Assembly: GCA_015231755.1 (NCBI GenBank)
Contig: JADGAZ010000003.1
Span: forward strand, 1-64,000
DNA from: Magnetococcales bacterium
Lineage (GTDB): Bacteria > Pseudomonadota > Magnetococcia > Magnetococcales > Magnetaquicoccaceae
Direction: 5' to 3'
Length of the DNA: 64,000 bases
A program made the translations under genes and the position numbers. The notes below the pieces were generated by a model. The model was not told the origin of the DNA. It made no database searches and worked only from the letters and a program-made list of their open reading frames with translations. This document shows, piece after piece, positions 16,203-26,343 of this stretch; within the stretch, counting starts at the first letter, position 1, and each line of letters starts with the position of its first letter.

Positions 16203-18740
16203 TCAGGCGCCGCCGGTTTGCTCATAATTGGGGATTTCGTCGAAGTTCAGATACTTGTAGACACTGGCAGACTTCGGGGAGACCCGCTCTTCCATGATAT
16301 TCATGTACTCTTCCACGGTGGGCAGGCGTCCCAACTGAGACGAGATGGCCGCCACCTCGGCTGAAGACAAAAACACCTTCGAACCTGTACCCATGCGATT
16401 GTTGAAGTTACGCGTGGAGGTGGAAACCACCGTGGTGTTGTCCTTGACCCGGGCCTGATTGCCCATGCACAACGAACAACCGGGAATCTCCATCCGGGCA
16501 CCGGACTTGCCGAAGGTGCTGTACACCCCTTCAGCGATCAATTGCCGCTCGTCCATGCGGGTAGGGGGAGACAACCACAAACGACCCGGCACCTGGGGTT
16601 GATTGTCCAGAATCTTGGCCGCGGCCCGGAAATGGCCGATATTGGTCATGCACGAACCGATGAACACTTCATCCACCGGGGTGCCGGCCACGCTGGACAA
16701 CAGTTTCACATCATCCGGATCGTTGGGGCAGGCCAGGATCGGTTCTTTGATCTCGTTAAGATCGATTTCGATCACGGCGGCGTATTCCGCATCGGGATCG
16801 GGTTGCAGCAAGGTGGGATTGGCCAGCCAAGCTTCCATGGAGGCAATCCGTCTGGAAATGGCTGCTGCCGCCTGATACCCCTGATTGAGCATGTTTTTCA
16901 ACAACGTGACATTGGAACGGATGTATTCGATCACCGGTTCCTTGTTCAGCAACACGGTGCAGGCCGCCGCCGAACGCTCGGCGGAAGCGTCGCTCAATTC
17001 AAACGCCTGTTCCACCTTCAGATCCGGCAATCCCTCGATCTCCAGGATGCGACCGGAGAAGATATTCTTCTTGCCGGCCTTGGCCACGGTCAACAACCCT
17101 TTCTGGATGGCCACATAGGGGATGGCATTGACCAGATCCCGCAAGGTGACGCCGGGTTGCATGCTGCCGGTGAAACGCACCAGCACCGACTCGGGCATGA
17201 CCAAGGGCATGGCACCCGTGGCCGCGGCAAACGCCACCAATCCGGAACCCGCCGGGAAGGAGATGCCGATGGGGAAACGGGTGTGGGAGTCACCCCCGGT
17301 ACCCACGGTATCGGGCATGCACATGCGGTTGAGCCACGAATGGATGATGCCATCCCCCGGGCGCAAAGCCACACCGCCCCGCTCCTCGAAGAAACCCGGC
17401 AGGGTCTTGTGGGTCTGGACATCCACGGCTTTGGGATAGGCCGCCGTATGGCAGAAGGACTGGATCACGAAGTCCGCCGAAAAACCGAGGCAGGCCAATT
17501 CCTTGATCTCATCCCGGGTCATGGGACCGGTGGTATCCTGGGAACCGACCGTGGTCATGGTGGGTTCGCAATATTCACCCGGGCGCACCCCCGTCTGAGC
17601 CACGGCCTTGCCGACCATTTTCTGGGCCAGGGTGTAACCCTTGCCGGTATCCGGTGGATTTTCCGGCAACTGGAACAAGGTGGTGGGAGCCAGTCCCAGG
17701 ATCTCCCGGGCCTTGGCGGTGAGTTTGCGACCCACGATCAGATTGACCCGTCCCCCAGCCCGCACTTCGTCGGCGAGGGTGTCGGGCTTGAGGGCGAAAC
17801 GGGTCACCACCGCGCCATCCCGGCTGATGGTGCCTTCCCGGGTGTTGATGGTGATCACATCACCATTCTTCAAGGCGCTCACGTCGCACTGGATCGGCAA
17901 CATGCCGGAATCCTCGGCGGTATTGAAAAAGATCGGCGCGATGGTTCCACCGATCACCACACCTCCGGTACGCTTCGCCGGCACGAACGGGATATCCTCA
18001 CCGATGTGCCAGATCAACGAGTTGGCCGCCGACTTGCGGGAAGAACCCGTGCCGACCACATCCCCCAGATAGGCCAGGGGATGCCCTTTCTGCTTGAGGC
18101 GGATAATCTCTTCCAGAGAGCCGGGCTGACGGGTACCCAGCATGGAGAGGGCATGCACCGGCACATCCGGGCGGCTCCAGGCCTCGGAGGCGGGAGACAG
18201 ATCGTCGGTGTTGGTTTCACCCGCCACCTGGAACAAGGTGACCGTCACCTCCTCGGGCATGGGCGGACGGGAGGTGAACCATGTGGCATCGGCCCAATTC
18301 TGCAACACCTGTTTGGCGTTGGCATTGCTTTTGGCCTTGCTGGCCAGGGTGTCGAAAGCATCATAGATCATCAGGGTATTGGACAGGGCCGCCACGGCTT
18401 CGGCAGCCAGTTCCGCATCATCGAGCAGACGGATCAACGGCATCACATTGAAGCCACCGATCATGGTGCCCAACAGACGCACCGCCTCCAGACGGCTGAT
18501 GACACCACACTGCGCCTTGCCCTGCGCCACGTTATCGAGGAATGCCGCTTTCACCTTGGCCGCATCGTCCACACCCGGCGGAACCTGGTTGACCAACAGA
18601 CTCTTCAAAAACTCCGCCTCGCCTGCTGGGGGATTGAGCAACAGCGCGATCACCTCAGCGGTCTGTTGAGCAGTCAGTGGCAGGGGGGGAACACCTTGCT
18701 TGGCGCGTTCCTCGACGTGTTGACGATAGGCTTCGAGCAT
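16203..18740 (-). CDS. acnB: Aconitate hydratase B
   Basis: An 845-residue iron-sulfur enzyme of the TCA cycle that interconverts citrate and isocitrate. The domain order is that of AcnB: an N-terminal HEAT-like domain (1-160), the swivel domain (around 165-370), then the catalytic domains. Cluster-binding and active-site signatures include [28 protein letters not shown] and [12 protein letters not shown]. Length is close to the E. coli enzyme. AAGGAG stands before ATG 18740; the 25 residues upstream in the frame are not used. It is a single gene with its own terminator, divergent from the FHA gene. Confidence 0.95.
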   Translation of the reverse strand: MLEAYRQHVEERAKQGVPPLPLTAQQTAEVIALLLNPPAGEAEFLKSLLVNQVPPGVDDAAKVKAAFLDNVAQGKAQCGVISRLEAVRLLGTMIGGFNVMPLIRLLDDAELAAEAVAALSNTLMIYDAFDTLASKAKSNANAKQVLQNWADATWFTSRPPMPEEVTVTLFQVAGETNTDDLSPASEAWSRPDVPVHALSMLGTRQPGSLEEIIRLKQKGHPLAYLGDVVGTGSSRKSAANSLIWHIGEDIPFVPAKRTGGVVIGGTIAPIFFNTAEDSGMLPIQCDVSALKNGDVITINTREGTISRDGAVVTRFALKPDTLADEVRAGGRVNLIVGRKLTAKAREILGLAPTTLFQLPENPPDTGKGYTLAQKMVGKAVAQTGVRPGEYCEPTMTTVGSQDTTGPMTRDEIKELACLGFSADFVIQSFCHTAAYPKAVDVQTHKTLPGFFEERGGVALRPGDGIIHSWLNRMCMPDTVGTGGDSHTRFPIGISFPAGSGLVAFAAATGAMPLVMPESVLVRFTGSMQPGVTLRDLVNAIPYVAIQKGLLTVAKAGKKNIFSGRILEIEGLPDLKVEQAFELSDASAERSAAACTVLLNKEPVIEYIRSNVTLLKNMLNQGYQAAAAISRRIASMEAWLANPTLLQPDPDAEYAAVIEIDLNEIKEPILACPNDPDDVKLLSSVAGTPVDEVFIGSCMTNIGHFRAAAKILDNQPQVPGRLWLSPPTRMDERQLIAEGVYSTFGKSGARMEIPGCSLCMGNQARVKDNTTVVSTSTRNFNNRMGTGSKVFLSSAEVAAISSQLGRLPTVEEYMNIMEERVSPKSASVYKYLNFDEIPNYEQTGGA

Positions 18741-18957
18741 GGAAACGATTCTCCTTCGATAATATGTACGGGAGACTGCCTGATGGAGCGCCTCGTAAAA
18801 AGCGAGGCGCATCATTCACGATAATCCAGGTGTTGCGCCATTGGCAAGTCATCGCGTTTCTCCATGGAAATCCGTAGTCGCTTTCGTGACGGTTTTCGGG
18901 CTATACTGAACTTTAAAAAGTCAGTCCGGCCCATTCCTTTGCCTGGGGAATCGATCC

Positions 18958-20100
18958 ATGAACAAACCACCTCCCCCCATCACCGGAATCTCCGATCTGC
19001 TCGGCGAGGGAAGCAGACTCGACTACCACGCCTTGATGAGTCTGGCCTCCGAAACCCCCGAACAAAACTTCATCCGCCAACTCGGACACTGGGTGTTGGC
19101 CGGAGATCGGGTGGTGCGGGGCAAAATCACCCCGGCCACCAGCGACATCATCGAAACCGCCCGGTTTGAACCCGCCGCCAACCAGCCGATCCACGCTCCC
19201 GTCCCCGGCAATCTGACCGAGGTGATCTACGCCTTCCACAAACCCACCCAACCCGTGGACGGTGTACACTCCTTCACCCTGGGTCGCACCGACGAAAACG
19301 ATTTCGTCATGCCCGATTACGCGATCTCCCGCAATCAGGCGGTGATTCACGTTTTCCGGGGCAACCGTTTCCGGATCCGCTGTCTGGGAGGATCCAACCC
19401 GATCTATGTGAACAACGCCCCTTTGACCAGAGAACAACTCCTGCGGGAAGGGGATGTGATCGATTTCGGGCGGTTTCGTTTTGTGTTGCTGGCCCCAAGC
19501 GGTCTGTATTTCCGTTTGAAAGGGATCAAGGCCCAACCCCGCATCCGGCAGTTGATCAACTCCCTGGGACAGGCGGACTACAAAGCCTTGAAGGATTACG
19601 CGGAAAAACACAACGTGGACATCTTCTCCCAACTGTTGCGCCATCCGAGTCTGGTGGGTTCCGGAGTCTTTCGCGGCTATGCCAGCCGTACCCCCGGCAC
19701 CGACCCGGATGCCACCCACGCCTTTCTGCGGGATCTGTCGGGGGGACCGGACGCAGTGCCTTTCAAGGTTTTGGGCCGCTCGATCTTTCCGTTGATCCAG
19801 CCGGAACGCACCGAAGAAAACCAACAGGAGTCCCTCACCATCGGTCGGGCGGTGGAAAATGATCTGGTCATGGGGGATGACGCCATCTCCAATCACCATG
19901 CCCAGATCCTCTTTGGCGCAACCGGACAGTATTTCATCCAGGATCTGCATTCCACCAACGGGGTTTTTGTCAACGGTCACGAACTGGACCGGAAACCCTG
20001 TGAACTGTTCGACAACGATAAGGTCAAGATCGGTCGTCACGAATTCACCATGATGTTTCCCAGCAATCTGTTCTATCATCTGACCGGAGCGCGATTCTGA
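18958..20100 (+). CDS. Protein with two FHA domains
   Basis: A 380-residue soluble protein. Two forkhead-associated phosphothreonine-binding domains are seen: about 103-180 (LGRTDENDFVMPDYAISRNQAVI) and about 292-365 (IGRAVENDLVMGDDAISNHHAQI, then STNGVFVNG). The second has the complete GR, SxxH and NG signature; the first has SRNQ in place of SxxH, so it may be degenerate. Between them is an unassigned helical segment. FHA proteins read Ser/Thr kinase signals or serve secretion systems; no kinase or phosphatase is nearby. It sits 38 bases before the DUF411 gene. Confidence 0.85.
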   Translation: MNKPPPPITGISDLLGEGSRLDYHALMSLASETPEQNFIRQLGHWVLAGDRVVRGKITPATSDIIETARFEPAANQPIHAPVPGNLTEVIYAFHKPTQPVDGVHSFTLGRTDENDFVMPDYAISRNQAVIHVFRGNRFRIRCLGGSNPIYVNNAPLTREQLLREGDVIDFGRFRFVLLAPSGLYFRLKGIKAQPRIRQLINSLGQADYKALKDYAEKHNVDIFSQLLRHPSLVGSGVFRGYASRTPGTDPDATHAFLRDLSGGPDAVPFKVLGRSIFPLIQPERTEENQQESLTIGRAVENDLVMGDDAISNHHAQILFGATGQYFIQDLHSTNGVFVNGHELDRKPCELFDNDKVKIGRHEFTMMFPSNLFYHLTGARF

Positions 20101-20138
20101 AAACATCACCCGCCGAACGCACACGGAGACACAATCAC

Positions 20139-20600
20139 ATGAAAATCGGACGCAAAGCCTGGATGATGGCATGGGGAGTGGGACTGGGCATGGTCATCGC
20201 GGCGGTCATCACGCCTCCGGCCTGGGCCAAGGAGGCACAACAACAAGCCACGGTCTACAAATCCCCGTTGTGCGGCTGCTGCACCGGCTATGTGGAATTT
20301 CTCCAAAGCCAGGGCTACACGGTCACGATCGAAAACATCGCCGACATGGATCCGGTCAAACGCTCCCTCGGGGTGCCCAAAGAACTGGAATCCTGCCACA
20401 CCACCCGCATCGGCGGCTATGTGGTGGAAGGTCACGTACCCCTCAAGACCCTGCAACGCCTGTTGCAAGAAAAACCCGCCATTCCCGGCATCGCCCTGCC
20501 CGGCATGCCCACCGGCGTACCCGGCATGCCCGGCCCCAAGGAAAAATTGACCATTCAAACCCTGGAAAATCCGCCCAAAGTGTATGCCGTCGAAGAGTAA
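20139..20600 (+). CDS. DUF411 periplasmic metal-binding protein
   Basis: A 153-residue DUF411 protein with a signal peptide (cleavage near AWA-KE). The family signature is clear: VYKSPLCGCCTGYVEFL, with a CGCC cysteine cluster, then ELESCHTTRIGGYVVEGHVP. The fold is thioredoxin-like and members are often found near copper-resistance genes, so it probably binds copper or another soft metal in the periplasm. The C-terminus is Pro/Gly/Met-rich (GMPTGVPGMPGP), which could add metal sites. It may be cotranscribed with the FHA gene. Confidence 0.85.
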   Translation: MKIGRKAWMMAWGVGLGMVIAAVITPPAWAKEAQQQATVYKSPLCGCCTGYVEFLQSQGYTVTIENIADMDPVKRSLGVPKELESCHTTRIGGYVVEGHVPLKTLQRLLQEKPAIPGIALPGMPTGVPGMPGPKEKLTIQTLENPPKVYAVEE

Positions 20601-20893
20601 TCCCACCCCCCTTCTGCGCGGCATACCCGCAAAGACTGGGGCGGGGCTATCGGGAAAAATTACTTAAATTTATCTTGTCCGAACACTGATAACAAAAAAC
20701 CACCCATCCCCCTCTCCAAAGACCTGAAAAAAGCTTGCATCCACCCTTTTCATCCCGGATCATTCCATTTGGCGATTCCGGGATTCTGCATATTTTTACG
20801 CGCCAGAAATGCCCGGCCATCCGCAGTCGGAACCTCTCTTGTCAATATCCGTCACAACGTGCCGATATCCTCTGGACCAGAAAAGGAAAAACC
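20601..20893 (+). other. 293-base intergenic stretch
   Basis: It separates DUF411 from DUF2252. An open frame extends back through it from the DUF2252 gene, but its composition is unlike the protein and a better start lies at 20894. No hairpin terminator is seen. It likely holds the promoter for the DUF2252 gene. Confidence 0.4.
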
Positions 20894-22135
20894 ATGAATA
20901 AAGAAAAAATGATCGATCGGTTGCACTTCTTGATGCCCCACCTGACACAACAAGACATCCTGAACAAGATCCATCCCAACGATATCACCGACCCACCCAG
21001 CGCCTTTTTATTTTTCCGCGCCTTTGTTCCCTATTTCAGCTACGAGGTGGAAAAAAAACGGCTCCTGGATGCACTGGAGATCGCCAAGAAGCGCTATCGC
21101 TGCTGGTGCGTGGGAGATCCCCATCTGGAGAATTTCGGGGTGATGGCCCAGTTCCGCCAACACAAATCGGAACAGATCCTGTTCACCATGAACGATCCGG
21201 ATGACGGGGGATACGGGGATCCGGCGGTGGACCTGCTGCGTTATCTGACCGGATGTCGGCTGGCGGGCCAGGATGTGGTGGGACAAGGGAAGACGATCCA
21301 TCACAGACTCCAAGACATCATCCACGCCTATCGGCAGGGTCTGAAAGACGACCACTGGCCCAAAGATCTGGATGCGGTTTTGGCGTTTCTCGATCAACGG
21401 GGCGTCAAAGGGAGTACCCAAGACAAGGTGCGCGAGGGGATGCAACCGGGCTGCACAGCGGATCCCCAATATTTCAACCCCACCAGTGGCACCTTGATCC
21501 GTACAGGTTCCAGCGAAAGCGACTACAGCATCTCCACCCAAGAACAATCCGTGATCCGGGGAAAAATCTCCCAGGAGTTCTCCCGTCACTACACGCTCAT
21601 GGACCTGATCCAGTTTTCCAAGCAATCCGGGGGATCCGGGGGATTGATTCAGTACCGGGTACTCCTGAAACGCCAGAAATCGGTCCAGAAAAGATGGCCG
21701 AAATGGGTGGTCCTCGATGTGAAACCCCTGGTGCGTGCCGGCATTTATCCCTTGTTCCAAGACCACCTGAAACCCCGCGTCTCCACCTCCTTGACTCCAA
21801 AAGTCATCAAGAAACGGGCCAATACCAGCTTGCGTCGGGAGCGGGTCGGGAATCCCGATTATTTCAATCGGGGGGTGGTGCTGAACGATATGGGACCGTT
21901 TCTGTTGCGGGTCCGCTGGAGCGGACAATTCAATGTCAAAACCAAACAGGTGGAAAAAGACCATGCCCTCATGCGCGCCGAAGCCTGGATGCTGGGCATG
22001 ATCCATCGCGAAACCCTGCACCACCTTTCCGCCTATCGGCAGGAATTGAACCGGCACTCCACCCAATCCACGCTGCTGGAGCAATCCAAACGCCTGGCAA
22101 AACACATGCGAAAAGCTTTCCACTGCGTCCAGTGA
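20894..22135 (+). CDS. DUF2252 family protein (kinase-like fold)
   Basis: A 413-residue cytoplasmic protein of the DUF2252 family, whose fold is related to aminoglycoside phosphotransferases. CWCVGDPHLENFGV resembles the catalytic HGD-type loop (here GDPHxxN), and NDPDDGGYGDPAVDLLRYL matches the following metal-binding/DLLR segment. No substrate is known for the family. AAAAGGAAAAACC precedes ATG 20894, and the longer frame from 20735 is rejected. The gene stands alone and converges with the Sel1 gene 63 bases away. Confidence 0.75.
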   Translation: MNKEKMIDRLHFLMPHLTQQDILNKIHPNDITDPPSAFLFFRAFVPYFSYEVEKKRLLDALEIAKKRYRCWCVGDPHLENFGVMAQFRQHKSEQILFTMNDPDDGGYGDPAVDLLRYLTGCRLAGQDVVGQGKTIHHRLQDIIHAYRQGLKDDHWPKDLDAVLAFLDQRGVKGSTQDKVREGMQPGCTADPQYFNPTSGTLIRTGSSESDYSISTQEQSVIRGKISQEFSRHYTLMDLIQFSKQSGGSGGLIQYRVLLKRQKSVQKRWPKWVVLDVKPLVRAGIYPLFQDHLKPRVSTSLTPKVIKKRANTSLRRERVGNPDYFNRGVVLNDMGPFLLRVRWSGQFNVKTKQVEKDHALMRAEAWMLGMIHRETLHHLSAYRQELNRHSTQSTLLEQSKRLAKHMRKAFHCVQ

Positions 22136-22198
22136 GGTGGCGGGATCACCCCCGGCCCACAATAATACAATCAACCATCCGCCACGATGATCTCGAAC

Positions 22199-22816
22199 TC
22201 ACCGCGGCGTCGCTCCACTCCCCTGACGGGGACGCAACGGCGCAAAGACCAAAGGCTCGCCAGGTTTCCACTGTCTGGCCATCTCCCTGGCCCGGGCGAT
22301 CCGGGCCGGGGTCATGCGAGCGGCCACGGTGGCGCAAAACCGGCAGGGGTCATTCTCCTGTCCGACCCGCTTGCCGTCCCGCGCCCTCTGGGCCAGAAAC
22401 TGCCACAGGTAAGACCGTTCATCATCCTGGACCAGCCCCTGCCCTTTTTCGTACATCCAGCCCAGATTGCGCCGCGCCAGCACATGGTCCTGCTCCGCAG
22501 CCATCAAGAACCATCGGGCCGCCTCGCGGTAATCCCTGGTCACGCCCTTGCCATTGTCGTACAAGGTTCCCACGCCGTTCTGGGCCTCGGCATTGCCCTG
22601 GGCGGCCGCCAGACGATACCAGCGCATGGCCTGCCGATACTCCACGGCCACCCCCCGGCCTTCGTGAAACATCTGTCCCAGCTTGAGTTGGGCCTTCACA
22701 TCTCCCTGCTCCGCCTGACGGATCCAGGAGTCCAATGGGGCGGCGTCCCCGATGACCGGGATCCCCCCCAACAACCCCAGCCAGACCAGGATCCACAGCC
22801 GGAATCCCATGGCCAT
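22199..22816 (-). CDS. Secreted Sel1-repeat protein
   Basis: A 205-residue exported protein. A signal peptide (MAMGFRLWILVWLGLLGG...GDA) is followed by three Sel1-like repeats of 36 residues (about 28-63, 64-99 and 100-135) of the AQ..LG..Y..G.GV..D...A..W...AA type. The C-terminal part holds a CRFC pair. Sel1 repeats form alpha-solenoid protein-binding surfaces. ATG 22816 has GAGG eight bases upstream and is preferred to GTG 22825. It lies 36 bases after the outer-membrane protein gene, so the two are probably one operon. Confidence 0.8.
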   Translation of the reverse strand: MAMGFRLWILVWLGLLGGIPVIGDAAPLDSWIRQAEQGDVKAQLKLGQMFHEGRGVAVEYRQAMRWYRLAAAQGNAEAQNGVGTLYDNGKGVTRDYREAARWFLMAAEQDHVLARRNLGWMYEKGQGLVQDDERSYLWQFLAQRARDGKRVGQENDPCRFCATVAARMTPARIARAREMARQWKPGEPLVFAPLRPRQGSGATPR

Positions 22817-22852
22817 ATCCCCCACCTCAAAAAAGGGCCGACAACCACCCGC

Positions 22853-23989
22853 TCAAAAACCCCCGGTCACCCCCACCGTGACCAATCCATAACGGCTCTC
22901 GAACTTGTGGGCGCTGAAGGCATTGTAGGTGAAAGGAATCTCTCCGACAAACTGATTGGCCATCAACTGTCCACGCATGAACAAACCCGCATGCTCGAAC
23001 AACGGGAACGGAGGCTTGTATCCCAACTCCCCGGTGACAAAATGGTTGGTATCGATGACCGTCTTGCCCATTTGCGTGACCGCCTCATCCACGTCCCGAT
23101 TCCATTTCACGAAACGGTAGCCGAAACGGGCGCGCCATTGGGGACTCATCCAAGCATACATGCCACCCGCCTGATAATATTTCGATTCATAACCAATATT
23201 CAGCCCCTCGGGAATGTCCTGGCCATTCGGGGAGGGCACCTTGAAATCCAGCACCCGCCCACACTGGCTGATACAAACCCCGGAAATGCCCCGTGAGCCA
23301 TCCGGCAGGGTATACGGTTTGAGTTGAAACTGACCGCTCGCGGTCAACCCCCCCACCGACAATCCGGTGACATCCACGCTGTCAAATTCGACCGTGCTCT
23401 TTCCGTAACCGACGAACATGGATAACGACGTATTGTTGGTCAGGTTCCAGGTATTGATCAAATCCAGTTGCACCTGATCATCCCGTGGTTCCTCCACATG
23501 GATCCGCTGGGTGGTCACACTGGTCCCCCCCATGGTGACTGTGGAAGGGGATCCCTTGATGGCCTCGGAAGCGGAATCCCGCCAGGCGCTCAAACGCAAC
23601 GCCACGGAGGGAAAGGCCCCAAACGAAGGCATCACCTGGAATTGCGCCGCCCCGTGCAAGGTGACGCTTTCACCGCTGTCGTAAGGGGTGATCACCTTTC
23701 TCGACCAGACGCCCCCATCCACCCACAAGCGCCGACTCAAGGCCAGCCCTCCCCGGGCGTGCCCCCCCCGATAATCCCCGATGGCGCTGTTTCGGGGATC
23801 GGTCTCCCCGCGCATGTTGAACAAATCCACCTTGCTGTTCATCACATCCATGCCCACCTCCCCCTCGCCGTGCCAGGCTTCAAAGCCCGGATTGGCGTTG
23901 AGAAACTCGTCCAGAGGCGCGGCACGCAACCCGGTCGAAACCATCAATCCACCCAGCACGGACAGCCAAACCCATCTGCATTTCATCAT
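22853..23989 (-). CDS. Outer-membrane beta-barrel protein
   Basis: A 378-residue exported protein: signal peptide (MMKCRWVWLSVLGGLMVSTGLRA-AP) followed by alternating polar/aromatic strands typical of a porin-like barrel, ending in Phe (VGVTGGF), the usual C-terminal residue for BAM recognition. A Cys pair lies in a probable loop (GVCISQCGRV). Sequence family is not recognised. In-frame starts are 23989 (chosen as the first ATG of the signal peptide), 23986 and 24007 (MKSEN); ribosome-site support is weak for all. It is first in an operon with the Sel1-repeat gene. Confidence 0.7.
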   Translation of the reverse strand: MMKCRWVWLSVLGGLMVSTGLRAAPLDEFLNANPGFEAWHGEGEVGMDVMNSKVDLFNMRGETDPRNSAIGDYRGGHARGGLALSRRLWVDGGVWSRKVITPYDSGESVTLHGAAQFQVMPSFGAFPSVALRLSAWRDSASEAIKGSPSTVTMGGTSVTTQRIHVEEPRDDQVQLDLINTWNLTNNTSLSMFVGYGKSTVEFDSVDVTGLSVGGLTASGQFQLKPYTLPDGSRGISGVCISQCGRVLDFKVPSPNGQDIPEGLNIGYESKYYQAGGMYAWMSPQWRARFGYRFVKWNRDVDEAVTQMGKTVIDTNHFVTGELGYKPPFPLFEHAGLFMRGQLMANQFVGEIPFTYNAFSAHKFESRYGLVTVGVTGGF

Positions 23990-24071
23990 GATGTTTTCAC
24001 TTTTCATATCCGGGTTGAACCAGCAACAGGCTTTTGCGGCCCCATGATACCGCCATTTCCCGACACTTCTC

Positions 24072-24108
24072 AAAAAAAAACGCGCCCACAATGGGGCGCG
24101 TTTTTTTG
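24072..24108 (-). terminator. Terminator of the lipoprotein gene
   Basis: CGCGCCC (24081-24087) pairs with GGGCGCG (24094-24100), with A9 on one side and T7 on the other, so it works on both strands. It lies 18 bases past the stop of the minus-strand lipoprotein gene and just upstream of the outer-membrane protein gene. Confidence 0.85.
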
Positions 24109-24125
24109 TACGCAGACAGACGTTC

Positions 24126-25961
24126 TTACTGAGCGGAAATCGTGCCCTGAACGGTCGAGAACGGCTTCGCGGTCGTTGCGGAACAGGAAGTCAAGGACTC
24201 GGTGTAATTACAAGCCGACAGGGGCAGACCCGAGACCGTCACCTTGTAGTAGTAATTGCCCTTGGTGCCATTGGCATCCAGGGAGGTGGCGGCCAACTGG
24301 CTGAACAGACCAGCCACTTTCATGCTGAGGGTCGCCTGGGGGGAGGTGCCGGAACTGGTGACGGACAACACATCCAGATCCCCATTGGTCAACGTGGCCG
24401 TGGCAGGAGCGGAAGCGGTGGAGTTGGCGGTGTAATAGCTCACGGGAGCCACACCGGCACTCGGGGCGCTCAAGACGATGCTGGTGCCGTTGCTGGTCCA
24501 GTTGAAGGAGGTGCTGACCGAGATATACCGTTCGCCGGCATCGCGGGTCGCATTGGTGCCATCCACCAGGGTGGCGGTCACGACGGCCACACCGGAACCC
24601 TTGGTGCCGTCGAGGTTGGCCATCGTAAAGTTGACGATCGGGGCAATACCCGAAGATTTGCCGACATTGCTCAGGTTGCTGGCGCTGAGGGCAACGGGGA
24701 AATTGGCGGTCATGACGCCGGTGCTGTCCACGGTCTGGCTCATGGTCGCGACGGTGGCGGAAGCCGTGGTTCCGAGGGGGAAGTCCATCAGGGTGACGGA
24801 GGGCTGAACCCGAAAGTTGACGGCATTCAAAGCGGCCCCGGCCTTGTCGTCGATATTGGTGACCGCACCGCTGGCGTTGCTGTTCAAGGTGGTGAGGGTC
24901 TCACCCGTGGGCATGGTCATGGAAGCCGACCCGCCGGTCGAAGCGGCTGTGAGGGCCGTGTTCATCGCCGTTTCCATCGCGGTGCTGAAGACACCCAACG
25001 ATTTGGCGACCTTGACATCGCTCTGCATCTGCTGCTGGAAGGCCGTGGAGAGGGAAGACAAGAAGGAGGTGGTAGCCAACGTACCCGCAGAGGCCATGGT
25101 ACCCGTGGCCACACTATTACGGGTCAGACTGCCGGTAAGAACCTCGGCGCTGACGACCGCCTTCTGGGTGCTGACCAACGCATCCAGGCCGCTGATGCTG
25201 AGGGATCTGCCAGCAATGGTCACGGTGGAGTTGTTGGCACCCACCATTTGCTGTCCAATCGCCTGCATGGCAGCCGCGACATTGGTCGTATTGGCCGTAC
25301 CCAGGGAACTGGTCAGACGACGGACCACCTCACCCGCCGCGTCGGCCGCGCTTTCAAAAGCGGTGATCTGGGTCGTGGTGGTGATGGGGGTGGTCATGGG
25401 GTTGAAGCCGGAAGCATTGGCATCCGCGCCGAAACCGAAGGACTTGAGAACGGCGGTGGACGCCGTGGAGACCAACTGGGACTGCTCCGTGGCGGACTTG
25501 CCGGCCATGGCGGTCAAAGAGCCACCGGCAGCAGCCTTCATGGCATAGGCCATCATGGTGGTTTGGGGCGACAGGTTGGCCGTGGTCTGCGAGGTGTTGG
25601 TCACCAGGGATTGCAGAGTCAGGTCATTGGTCTTGCCGGTGGTTTTGTCCGTACCACCACTCACTTCGATGCGCAGGGGGGGCAGACAGGTGGAGGAAAC
25701 GGACAAGCTGTACTTGCCGTCGCTGCCGGTTTGGGTGCTGGTACAAGGGGTGGTGCCGTCACGGGAGTAGACATTGACGGTCGCGACCTGGAGCAGACCG
25801 TCGCTGGCCAAACCGCCAACCGTGGTGCTGGTGACGGCCGCGGTGGTGCTGCCACCGCCGCCGCCACAAGCCGCCGTTCCGACAACCAACGCCATGGCGC
25901 CGGCCATGGCCAAAAAGGTGCTGCCCTTGGAATGCATGGATTGAAGACCCCACTGTCTCAT
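24126..25961 (-). CDS. Large Ser/Thr/Ala-rich lipoprotein
   Basis: A 611-residue protein with a lipoprotein signal (LALVVGTAAC-like lipobox at about residue 33, followed by GGGGGS). Residues 45-105 look like a carboxypeptidase regulatory-type beta-sandwich (VNVYSRDGTTPC...SDGKYSLSV). The rest is rich in Ala, Ser and Thr with few charges, as in secreted surface proteins. Three Cys pairs may form disulfides. AGGAG precedes ATG 25961; the longer frame to 26012 is rejected. It is alone on its transcript. The glycine run after the lipid-bearing Cys suggests a flexible tether. Confidence 0.8.
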   Translation of the reverse strand: MRQWGLQSMHSKGSTFLAMAGAMALVVGTAACGGGGGSTTAAVTSTTVGGLASDGLLQVATVNVYSRDGTTPCTSTQTGSDGKYSLSVSSTCLPPLRIEVSGGTDKTTGKTNDLTLQSLVTNTSQTTANLSPQTTMMAYAMKAAAGGSLTAMAGKSATEQSQLVSTASTAVLKSFGFGADANASGFNPMTTPITTTTQITAFESAADAAGEVVRRLTSSLGTANTTNVAAAMQAIGQQMVGANNSTVTIAGRSLSISGLDALVSTQKAVVSAEVLTGSLTRNSVATGTMASAGTLATTSFLSSLSTAFQQQMQSDVKVAKSLGVFSTAMETAMNTALTAASTGGSASMTMPTGETLTTLNSNASGAVTNIDDKAGAALNAVNFRVQPSVTLMDFPLGTTASATVATMSQTVDSTGVMTANFPVALSASNLSNVGKSSGIAPIVNFTMANLDGTKGSGVAVVTATLVDGTNATRDAGERYISVSTSFNWTSNGTSIVLSAPSAGVAPVSYYTANSTASAPATATLTNGDLDVLSVTSSGTSPQATLSMKVAGLFSQLAATSLDANGTKGNYYYKVTVSGLPLSACNYTESLTSCSATTAKPFSTVQGTISAQ

Positions 25962-26343
25962 TTTTAACAAACTCCTGTACAAGAAAACATTAGAAAAGTT
26001 CGACGCACCCAACGCGGGGGTCTTGGTTTATCATCTCAAACGAAAGCGTCATGTGATTAAAGACACTATTTGATTCGGATGGATTGACGGATTGCAAACC
26101 CGCTGGTGCCTGACTGGATCAAGCCAATAATGGTCATAATTTTTACAAATTTAACCTATGATGCGTCCATGATTGAACGATGTCAAGATTTTTTTTCACC
26201 GTCTTGATCGTATGGAAGGCCGGAATTGGCCGACATCAACCCCTGAGCATGCATTAGACCTCCCCACCACGAAAAAGACAACCAAAAAAATCATATCACA
26301 CCATAAACACGAACTATGCGACAAACCACAAACAAACCTAATT
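25962..26343. other. 382-base intergenic stretch
   Basis: It lies upstream of the lipoprotein gene and downstream of parC, both minus strand. It is AT-rich. A T-rich run follows the parC stop on the minus strand, but no stem precedes it. I see no gene. It should contain the lipoprotein promoter. Confidence 0.4.

Noticed and set aside
16542..18824. 760-codon plus-strand frame
   Set aside because: Antisense to acnB, which has full-length family similarity.
20735..20893. N-terminal extension of the DUF2252 protein
   Set aside because: The extra residues have no family similarity and a better-spaced start lies at 20894.
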